From Dactylosporangium siamense (lineage in GTDB: Bacteria; Actinomycetota; Actinomycetes; Mycobacteriales; Micromonosporaceae), in contig NZ_BONQ01000038.1 in the NCBI RefSeq assembly GCF_016862795.1, positions 1-64,000 of the forward strand: a stretch of DNA of 64,000 bases. The letters are read 5' to 3'. The translations under genes were made by a program, and so were the position numbers. Position 1 is the stretch's first letter. Each line of letters begins with the position of its first letter. Below, piece by piece: positions 28,642 to 36,600 of this stretch. Below the pieces are notes generated by a model, which was not told the DNA's origin, ran no database searches, and saw nothing but the letters and a program-made list of their open reading frames with translations.

Positions 28642-29703
28642 ATGAGTGCCGTACTGGAAATCGCCGGTCTGGTGAAGACCTACCAGACGCTGTTCGGCAA
28701 GCCGCGCGTCGCACTGGACCACCTCGACATGGAGGTCCACCAGGGGCAGATCCACGGGTTCCTCGGGCCCAACGGATCCGGCAAGAGCACGACGCTCAAG
28801 ACCCTGCTCGGCCTGTTGCGCGCCGACTCGGGGCACATGCGCATCCTCGGCCAGCCGGTCCCGAGGGCGCTGCCGCAGGTCGTGTCGCGGGTCGGCGCGA
28901 TCGTCGAGGCGCCGGCGTTCTTCGGCAACTTCACCGGCCACAAGACGCTCCTGCTGCTCGCCAGGGCGGGCGGCGTGCCGAAGCAGCGCGTCGACGTGGT
29001 GCTGGACCAGGTCGGCCTCGCCAACCGCGCCGAGGACCTGGTCAAGACCTACTCCCTCGGTATGAAGCAGCGCCTCGCGGTGGCCTCGGCCCTGCTGAAG
29101 GACCCCGAGCTGCTGATCCTCGACGAGCCGAGCAACGGCCTCGACCCGGCCGGCATCCGCGAGATGCGCGACCTGCTCCGCGAGCAGGCCGACCGCGGCG
29201 CGACCGTGGTCATCTCCAGCCACATCCTCGCCGAGATCCAGCAGATCTGCGACTCGGTCACGATCATCTCCCGGGGCCGCCGGGTCGCCGCCGGGCCGGT
29301 GTCGGAGGTGCTCGCCGCCAACGACCGAGGCACCTACCGGGTCCGCGTCGACGACCTGCGGCGGGCCGCGCAGATCCTCGCCGACGCCGGCGCGCAGATC
29401 ACGGTCTCCGGCGACCAGATCGTCGTGCACGACCTCGCCGATCCGGCCTGGATCTCCCGCGCCCTCGGCCTGCACGACCTGTGGGTGCGCGAACTGGCAC
29501 CCGTCGCGCAGCTGGAGGACGCGTTCCTCACCCTGACCGGCGGCGGCCCGCGGCGCGGGCAGTTCCGGCCGGTCGACAACTCGGAGTGGCCGCATCCGTC
29601 GCATGACGCGCCGCCTTTGCACGACGCGCCTGCTTTTCATGACGGGCCCCAGCGGTCCACCGAGATCACCGGCCAGATCATCGAGAACGGACGGCAGGCA
29701 TGA
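28642..29703 (+). CDS. ABC-2 transporter ATPase
   Basis: A 353-residue DrrA/CcmA-type ATPase. Walker A GPNGSGKSTTLKTLLG, Q-loop region GAIVEAPAFFGNFTGH, signature TYSLGMKQRLAVASALL, Walker B LLILDEPSNGLDPAG and the switch SSHIL are all intact. The C-terminal 110 residues (YRVRVDDLRRA ...) form the extension typical of bacitracin/daunorubicin-type exporters. Its stop overlaps the permease start (ATGA). Substrate unknown. Confidence 0.92.
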   Translation: MSAVLEIAGLVKTYQTLFGKPRVALDHLDMEVHQGQIHGFLGPNGSGKSTTLKTLLGLLRADSGHMRILGQPVPRALPQVVSRVGAIVEAPAFFGNFTGHKTLLLLARAGGVPKQRVDVVLDQVGLANRAEDLVKTYSLGMKQRLAVASALLKDPELLILDEPSNGLDPAGIREMRDLLREQADRGATVVISSHILAEIQQICDSVTIISRGRRVAAGPVSEVLAANDRGTYRVRVDDLRRAAQILADAGAQITVSGDQIVVHDLADPAWISRALGLHDLWVRELAPVAQLEDAFLTLTGGGPRRGQFRPVDNSEWPHPSHDAPPLHDAPAFHDGPQRSTEITGQIIENGRQA

Positions 29704-30698
29704 CCGCGCTGCTGCGGGCCGAGTGGACCCGCCTGTTCAGCCGCCGGGTCACGCTGGTGACCCTCGTGCTCATCGCGACCCTGCTCGCGTTCCTGACGTT
29801 CGGCTTCACGCTGACCCGCAGCGACCCGACGGCCGAGGAGGTCCGCGTCGCCGGCCAGCGCGCCGAGGCGGCCGCGATCCTCTACGACCGTAACGTCGCG
29901 CTGTGCGAGGCCGTGCAGAGCGGCACGCAGTCCGCGCCGGCCGGCGTGGACTTCCCGCGCGGCTGCGACTACGGCGCCCGCCCCACCGCCGACTCGCTGC
30001 TCGAGTTCGGCTTCTCGTTCGCCCGCCAGTGGCCGCAGCTGTTCACGACCGCGGCGATCGTGCTCACGGTCGCCGGTTTCGTGCTCGGCGCGTCGTTCGT
30101 GGGCGTGGAGTGGAGCTCCGGCGGCATGCTCAACCTGCTCCTCTGGGCGCCCCGCCGCTGGGCGGTGCTGGCCGGCAAACTGATCGCCGTCTGCGCCGGG
30201 ATCGCCCTGGTGTCGGTGGTGTACCTGGCCGCCTGGACCGGCGCGTTCGTGGCCGTCGACGCCCTCGGTGACTCGGTCAGCGTCATGACGTTCGGGGACT
30301 GGGCCTCGCTGGTGATCACCGCGGTCCGCGTGGCCCTGCTGGCGATGGCCGGCACCGCCCTGGGCTTCGCGATCGCCTCGATGGGCCGGCACACGTCGAC
30401 CGCGCTCGGGGTCGGGATCGCCTACCTGCTCATCTACGAGCTGGGCGGCATCATCCTCTTCCAGCTGATCGGCGGCACCGACTACTCGGCGAGGTACCGG
30501 CTGTCCAGCTGGGTTTCGGCGTGGATGAACAAGTCGTACGCGTTCGAGAGCAACCCGGCGTACTGCGACGACAAGGGCTGCGTCCCGGCCGCCACCACGC
30601 AGCTGGGCAGCTGGCCGCAGGCCGGTGTGGTCATCGCGCTGGTGGTGGCGGTCCTGCTGGCGGGCGCGTTCGCGACGATGCGGCGGCGCGACACCTGA
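29700..30698 (+). CDS. ABC-2 type transporter permease
   Basis: A 332-residue permease with six predicted helices. The first, LVTLVLIATLLAFLTFGF, is followed by an external segment of about 80 residues with two cysteines (VALCEAVQ, PRGCDYG). Then come five helices, and a second external segment with CDDKGC before the last helix. It starts inside the stop of the ATPase gene and is its obvious partner. The paired cysteines suggest disulfides outside the cell. Palindrome copy 2 follows ten bases after the stop. Confidence 0.88.
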   Translation: MTALLRAEWTRLFSRRVTLVTLVLIATLLAFLTFGFTLTRSDPTAEEVRVAGQRAEAAAILYDRNVALCEAVQSGTQSAPAGVDFPRGCDYGARPTADSLLEFGFSFARQWPQLFTTAAIVLTVAGFVLGASFVGVEWSSGGMLNLLLWAPRRWAVLAGKLIAVCAGIALVSVVYLAAWTGAFVAVDALGDSVSVMTFGDWASLVITAVRVALLAMAGTALGFAIASMGRHTSTALGVGIAYLLIYELGGIILFQLIGGTDYSARYRLSSWVSAWMNKSYAFESNPAYCDDKGCVPAATTQLGSWPQAGVVIALVVAVLLAGAFATMRRRDT

Positions 30699-30707
30699 CC
30701 TCCCTTT

Positions 30708-30764
30708 CCATGATCCGGAAGATCTCGTGTACCCAGGGGGTGCACAGGATCTTCCGGATCATGG
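30708..30764. repeat. dispersed palindromic element, copy 2 (convergent-gene spacer)
   Basis: Perfect 17-base arms, 30708-30724 and 30748-30764 (CCATGATCCGGAAGATC and its complement), flank 23 bases containing the partial inner palindrome GTGTACCC / GGGTGCAC. Relative to copy 1 the arm has T for C at one position with the matching change in the other arm. It lies between the ends of the ABC permease and the ROK gene. Confidence 0.85.
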
Positions 30765-30770
30765 CGTGCG

Positions 30771-31943
30771 TCAGGCCGTGTCGCCGAACACCTCTTCGCG
30801 GACGGCGTCGAGGCCGGTGAGGATCGCGCCGTTGAGCACCGGCTCGCTGGAGACCTCGGTGGCCACGACCCGTGGCGACACCACGGCGATCGCGGCGACC
30901 TCGTGCTGCACCCGCTGCGCCAGGTCGGCGCCGCCGGCCTGGCCGATCTCACCGGCCAGGACGACCAGCTCCGGGTCGAGCACCAGCCCGACCGACGCCA
31001 CCCCGAGGGAGATCCGGCGGGCCAGCTCGTCCAGGAAGGGGCTGCCGGCCGTGCCGGCGGCGATGGCCGCCCTGATCGCCTCGCCGGCGCCCGCGGCCTT
31101 GAACCCGTGGGACCTGGCGACCGTCTTGACCGCCGCCGCGTCGGTGAGCATCCGGAAGCCGCTCTTCGCCCGGCGCGACGCGTCGCGGCTCACCTGCGTG
31201 CCCGCCACCGGCAGGTAGCCGATCTCGCCGGCCGCGCCGACGCTGCCACGGTGCAGCCGGCCGCCGAGGACGACGGCGGTGCCGACGCCACGGTCCAGCC
31301 AGACCAGCACGAAGTCCTTCGCGCCGAGCGCGGCGCCGCTGTGCTGCTCGGCGATGGCGGCGAGGTTCACGTCGTTCTCGAAGGCGACGGGGCGCCCGAG
31401 GTCCTCGCGCAGCGCCGTGAGCAGCCCCCGGTGCCAGCGCGGCAGGTCCCAGGCAAACGTGATCTCGCCGCTCTTCGGGTCGACCAGGCCCGGCGTGCCG
31501 AGCACGATCCTGCGGATGCGGTCGATCGGCGCGCCCGCCTCGCCGGCCGCCTCGACGACGGCGGCGTGCACGACCTTGACCGGGTCGTCGCCCTCGCCGA
31601 TCGACACGTCGGTGCGACCGACGATCCTGCCCGTGATGTCCGCCACGCCGGCCACGACGTGCTGCGGGCCGGCCTCGACGCCGACGACGTAGGCGGTCGA
31701 GGGGACCACGGCATACATCTGGGCGTTGGGTCCGCGGCCGCCGGCCTGCTCGCCGACGCGTGCCACGAGCCCCCGCTCCTCGAGGCGTTCGACCAGCTGG
31801 GACGCGGTGACCTTGGACAGCCCGGTCAGCTCGCCGAGCTGCGCGCGGGTCAGTGGACCCTTGCTGAGCAGCAGCTCGAGCGCGGCGCGGTCGTTGAGCG
31901 CGCGCAGCAACCTAGGGGTGCCGGGAAGACGAGCAGAACTCAT
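30771..31943 (-). CDS. ROK-family transcriptional regulator (NagC/XylR type)
   Basis: A 390-residue repressor. The N-terminal winged helix-turn-helix spans about 10-65 (GPLTRAQLGELTGLSKVTAS, VERLEERGLVARVG). The ROK fold follows, with ATP-binding-like GVEAGPQHVVAGVADITG and the sugar-site segments ENDVNLAAIAEQ and GRLHRGSVGAAGEIGYLPV. The zinc-binding CxCGxxGC segment usual after GELGHLP is missing; the sequence continues VAGTQVSRDASRR. Divergent from a beta-N-acetylglucosaminidase gene, it probably senses an amino sugar and represses that gene. ATG 31943 is preferred, with AGGGGTG upstream; GTG 31955 is possible. Confidence 0.88.
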   Translation of the reverse strand: MSSARLPGTPRLLRALNDRAALELLLSKGPLTRAQLGELTGLSKVTASQLVERLEERGLVARVGEQAGGRGPNAQMYAVVPSTAYVVGVEAGPQHVVAGVADITGRIVGRTDVSIGEGDDPVKVVHAAVVEAAGEAGAPIDRIRRIVLGTPGLVDPKSGEITFAWDLPRWHRGLLTALREDLGRPVAFENDVNLAAIAEQHSGAALGAKDFVLVWLDRGVGTAVVLGGRLHRGSVGAAGEIGYLPVAGTQVSRDASRRAKSGFRMLTDAAAVKTVARSHGFKAAGAGEAIRAAIAAGTAGSPFLDELARRISLGVASVGLVLDPELVVLAGEIGQAGGADLAQRVQHEVAAIAVVSPRVVATEVSSEPVLNGAILTGLDAVREEVFGDTA

Positions 31944-31965
31944 GGTGACGAACACCCCTAGTATT

Positions 31966-31980
31966 TAAGAAACTTTCCTA
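31966..31980. promoter_or_regulatory. candidate ROK operator
   Basis: TAAGAAACTTTCCTA is a 15-base imperfect palindrome (one mismatched pair around a central base) of the TTAGGAAA/TTTCCTAA kind associated with actinobacterial ROK regulators. It lies 23 bases upstream of the ROK start and within the divergent region to nagZ. A further inverted repeat, TTGCC-TCG-GGCAA, sits at 31986-31998. Confidence 0.55.
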
Positions 31981-32118
31981 TTAGATTGCCTCGGGCAACG
32001 TATACCGGAAAGCGTACGGTCACACCACCCATACGACCTACGCACAACTGGTCAAGATGCTCCTACGATCGTGGATAGCGCAACAGTCTCGCACTGCTCG
32101 CGCTGAGGGGGGACTACC

Positions 32119-33582
32119 GTGTCGAACGATCCAGGACTCCGCCGGCTGGCGCTGGGCACGCTGCTCGGCGCATTCCCGGGTGCACAGGCCCCGGCCTGGG
32201 CCGTCGACCTGGTCGCCGAGGGGATGGCCGGACACCTGCTGTTCGGCTACAACATCGTGGACCGTGACCAGGTCGCCGCGCTCACCGCCGGCCTGCACGC
32301 CGCCCGCGACGGCGTCCTCATCGCCATCGACGAGGAGGGCGGCGACGTCACCCGCCTGGCACACCGGCTCGGCAGCCCGTATCCGGGCAACGCCGCCCTC
32401 GGCGCGCTCGGCGATCCGGCGATCACCCGCCGGGTGTACCGCACCATCGGCGCCGAGCTCGACCAGCTGGGGCTCAACCTCAACCTGGCACCCACGGTCG
32501 ACGTCAACACCGCCGACGACAACCCGATCATCGGCACCCGCAGCTTCGGCGCCGACCCGCACCTCGTCGCCGCGCACACCGCCGCCGCCGTGCTCGGCCT
32601 GCAGAGCGCCCGGGTGGCCGCCTGCGCCAAGCACTTCCCCGGCCACGGCGCCACGCTCGCCGACTCGCACCTCGAGCTGCCGACGGTCGACATCTCCCTC
32701 GACGAGCTCCGCGGCCGCGAGCTGCCACCCTTCGTCGCCGCCGTCGAGGCGGGCGCCAAGTCGATCATGAGTGCGCACATCCGCGTACCCACCCTGACCG
32801 GCGACGCTCCGGCAACCTTCAGCAAGGCCGTCCTCGTCGACCTGCTCCGGACCGAGCTCGGCTTCACCGGCGTCGTCGTCACCGACGCCCTGGAGATGCT
32901 CGGCGCCGCCCGCTACGCCGGCAGCACCCAGGCCGGTGCCGTCCTCGCCCTCGCCGCCGGCGCCGACCTGCTGTGCATCGGCGCCGACGTCGATCTCGAA
33001 CTGACCCTGGCGTGCGTCGACGAGATCGTCACCGCCGTCCAGGACGGCCGCCTGCCGCTCGCCCGGCTGGAGGAGGCCGTCGCCCGCGTCCAGGCCCTGT
33101 CCGACTGGACCCGCCAGGGCGACCGCACCGACCGGGAGGAGCCCGGGCTCGGGTACCCGGCCGCGCTGAGCGCCGTGCGCGTCGAGGGCTCCGTCGACCG
33201 CCCGCTCAGCAGCGCCGATGCCCCGCTGATCGTCCAGCTGGAATCGGAGTCGTCGATCGCCGCCGGCCGTGTCCCGTGGGGCCTCGGCCCGCACGTCAAC
33301 GGCACCGAGCAGATCCGCGTGGTGGCCGAGCAGGCCGCCCCGGACGAGCTGCGCGCCCAGGCCGGCACCCGCCCGATCGTCGTCGTGGGCCGCAACGTCC
33401 ACCGCCTGCCCGGCGCCCGCACCCTGGTCGACGCCCTGGCCGCGACCCACCCGGTCACCGTCGTCGAGATGGGCTGGCCGTCCTCCTGGCGCCCCACGGG
33501 CGCCCGCGCCTTCATCACCACCTGGGGCGCCAGCCACGCCAACGGCCGCGCCGCCGCCGAAACCCTGGGCCTGGCCGCCTAA
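32119..33582 (+). CDS. nagZ: glycoside hydrolase family 3 beta-N-acetylglucosaminidase, NagZ-like
   Basis: A 487-residue GH3 enzyme. The NagZ-specific His/Asp loop is complete: KHFPGHGATLADSHLELP (about 172-189). The nucleophile Asp lies in VVVTDALEM (about 255), and FGYNIVDRDQ and IDEEGGDVTRL form the sugar site. It should release terminal beta-GlcNAc from cell-wall fragments or chitooligosaccharides. There is no signal peptide, so action is cytoplasmic. The C-terminal 150 residues form an additional alpha/beta domain, longer than in Gram-negative NagZ. GTG start with a GGGGGG ribosome site; divergent from the ROK regulator. Confidence 0.92.
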   Translation: MSNDPGLRRLALGTLLGAFPGAQAPAWAVDLVAEGMAGHLLFGYNIVDRDQVAALTAGLHAARDGVLIAIDEEGGDVTRLAHRLGSPYPGNAALGALGDPAITRRVYRTIGAELDQLGLNLNLAPTVDVNTADDNPIIGTRSFGADPHLVAAHTAAAVLGLQSARVAACAKHFPGHGATLADSHLELPTVDISLDELRGRELPPFVAAVEAGAKSIMSAHIRVPTLTGDAPATFSKAVLVDLLRTELGFTGVVVTDALEMLGAARYAGSTQAGAVLALAAGADLLCIGADVDLELTLACVDEIVTAVQDGRLPLARLEEAVARVQALSDWTRQGDRTDREEPGLGYPAALSAVRVEGSVDRPLSSADAPLIVQLESESSIAAGRVPWGLGPHVNGTEQIRVVAEQAAPDELRAQAGTRPIVVVGRNVHRLPGARTLVDALAATHPVTVVEMGWPSSWRPTGARAFITTWGASHANGRAAAETLGLAA

Positions 33583-33595
33583 CCCCTTCCATGCT

Positions 33596-33651
33596 CCGTG
33601 ATCCGGAAGACCTCGTGCACCCCTGGGTACACGAGGTCTTCCGGATCACGG
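33596..33651. repeat. dispersed palindromic element, copy 3 (convergent-gene spacer)
   Basis: The longest copy: perfect 22-base arms 33596-33617 and 33630-33651. The interior 12 bases continue the inner palindrome with one mismatch, giving a nearly closed hairpin. Its arms start CCGTGATCCGGAAGACC; the A-to-G change relative to the other copies is matched in the opposite arm. It sits between the ends of nagZ and the glutamate dehydrogenase gene. Confidence 0.87.
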
Positions 33652-33656
33652 AAGGG

Positions 33657-36600
33657 TCAGGCGGCGGAGGCTCGGACCAGGGTGCGGATCTGGCGGAGGA
33701 GGACGGAGAGCGCGGCGAGGTCGCCGGGGGACTCGCCGAACTCGCCGATGGCGTTGCGGGTGCGGGCGATCGACGTGGCGTTGCTCTGCTCCCACTCGTC
33801 GACGCGGGCCTCGGCGTCGTCGGAGGGGGCGGTGCCGTTGAGCACCTCGGCGGTCAGGGCCGCGAGCGCCGCATACAGGTCGTAGCGCAGCGCCATGCGG
33901 GCCAGGGTCTGCCAGCGGTCCTCGCGGGGCAGGTCGGAGATCTTCGACAGCAGGTCGTCGATGCGGAAGCGCTCCGACAGCACGTAGTAGACCGTGGCGA
34001 CCTCGTTGACGTCGCGGCCGGTCTGGGAGGCGACCTCGACGATGTCGAGCAGGCCGAAGCCATACATGATGCGGGTGGTGAGCTCGGCCAGCTCGTCCGG
34101 AAGGCCAAGCTCGCGCAGCTGGACGGCGTTGGCGTGCAGGGCCTCGCGCTCGCGGCCCCGGAAGAGGGTGTCGAGCTCGCCGAGCAGGCGCGAGATGCCG
34201 GGGCGCAGCCGGGCGATCTCGCCGGGCACGTCGATCGGCAGGCGGCGGTTGGAGACCAGCCAGCGCACCGCACGGTCGAGGAGGCGGCGGATCTCCAGGT
34301 AGACCTCGGTCTGCGACTCGGTCGGGATCTGGTTGTCCAGGACCTCGACGGCGGTGCGCAGCGCGTTGAGCCCATACACCTCGCGGATGACGACGGAGGC
34401 GCGCAGGACGTCGGCCGAGCCGGCGCCGGTCTCCTCCGACGCGCGGTGGAAGAACGACGTGCCGCCCCGGTTGACGGCCTCGTTGACCACGGCCGTGGTG
34501 ACGATCTCGCGGCGCAGCGGGTGCTCGGCCATCGCCTCGACGAACCGATCGCGCAGCGCGGTCGGGAAGTAGGCGACGAGCACCTCGTTGGTCCACTCCT
34601 CGTCGGGCAGGCCGGAGTCGAGGATCTCGTGCTCGAGGACGATCTTCACGTAGGACAACATGACCGCGAACTCGGGTGAGGTCAGGCCGACGCCGAGCGC
34701 GGCGCGGGAGTCGAGCTCCTCGTCGGTCGGCAGCCCTTCCAGGGCCCGGTCGATCTGCCCGCGCTTCTCGAGATCGGCGATGAGCCGCTTGTGCACCGGC
34801 AGCAGCGACCGGGACTGGGCGCGGGCGTTGCCCAGCGCGGTGGCCTGGTCGTAGTTGTCGCGCAGGACCAGGTCGCCGACCTCGTCGGTCATCTGGGCCA
34901 GCAGCGGGTTGCGGTCGGCCTGGTCGAGCTGACCGGCGGCGACGGCCCGGTCGAGCAGGATCTTGATGTTGACCTCGTGGTCGGAGCAGTCGACGCCGGC
35001 GGAGTTGTCGATGAAGTCGGTGGCGATGTGGCCGCCGCCGAGCGCGAACTCGATCCGGCCGCGCTGGGTCAGGCCGAGGTTGCCGCCCTCGCCGACGACC
35101 TTGACGCGCAGCTCCCGCCCGTTGACCCGCAGATAGTCGTTGGCCTTGTCGCCGACGTCGGCGTGCGACTCGCTGGTGGCCTTCACGTAGGTGCCGATGC
35201 CACCGTTCCAGAACAGGTCGACGGGGGCCGCGAGGATCGCGTGCATCAGCTCGTTGGGCGTCAGCGAGATCACCGACGACGGGATGCCCAGCGCCGCCTT
35301 CGCCTCCGACGTGAGCGGGATCGACTTCGCCGTCCGTGGGTAGACCCCGCCACCGGTCGAGATGATCGACTTGTCGTAGTCGTCCCAGGACGAGCGCGGC
35401 AGGTCGAACAGCCGCCGCCGCTCCTCGAACGACGCCGCCCGGTCCGGCGTGGGGTCGATGAAGATGTGCCGGTGGTCGAAGGCCGCGACCAGCAGGATGT
35501 GCCGAGAGAGCAGCATCCCGTTGCCGAAGACGTCGCCGGACATGTCGCCGACGCCGACGACGGTGAAGTCGGTGGTCTGCGTGTCGACGCCCAGCTCGCG
35601 GAAGTGCCGCTTCACCGACTCCCAGGCGCCCTTGGCGGTGATGCCCATCTTCTTGTGGTCGTAGCCGGCCGAGCCGCCCGAGGCGAACGCGTCGCCGAGC
35701 CAGAACCCATACCTCACCGAGATCTCGTTGGCGATGTCCGAGAACGTGGCGGTGCCCTTGTCCGCGGCGACGACGAGATACGGGTCGTCGGGGTCGTGCC
35801 GGACCACGTCGGCGGGGGCCACGACCTTGCCGCCGTCGAGGTTGTCGGTGACGTCGAGCAGGGCGGAGATGAACAGCTGGTAGCAGGCGACGGCCTCGTC
35901 ACGGTCGCCCGGCACCTGCTTGAGCACGAAGCCGCCCTTGGCGCCGGTCGGCACGATCACCGCGTTCTTCACCATCTGGGCCTTGACCAGGCCGAGGATC
36001 TCGGTGCGGAAGTCCTCGCGCCGGTCGGACCAGCGCAGCCCGCCCCGGGCGACCGCGCCGAAGCGCAGGTGCACACCCTCGAACCGCGGCGAATACACGA
36101 AGATCTCGAACTTCGGCCGCGGCGCCGGCAGGTCGGGGATCGACTGCGGGTCGAGCTTGAACGCCGTGTAGGACTTCGGTCGCCCGGCCTCGCCCCGCTG
36201 GAAGAACGACGTCCGCAGCGTCGCCTGGATCAGCATCAGGAACGAGCGCAGGATCCGGTCCTGGTCGAGGCTGGTCACCTCGTCGAGGTCGGCGTGGATG
36301 GCCGTGACCAGCTCCTTGGTCTGCACCGCCCGGCTGTCCTCGGACAGCTGCAGCCGCGGGTCGAACCGGGCCGCGAACAGCGCGACGAGCTTGGAGGCGA
36401 TCGCCGGATACTGCAGCAGCGTCGACTCCATGTAGTCCTGCGAGAACACCGTGCCGGCCTGGCGCAGGTACTTCGCATAGGCCCGGAGCACGACCACCTC
36501 ACGCCAGGTGAGGCCGGCCTTGATGACCAGGGTGTTGAACCCGTCGACCTCGGCCTCGCCGCGCCAGGTGGCGGAGAACGCGTTCTCCAGGTGCGGCCGG

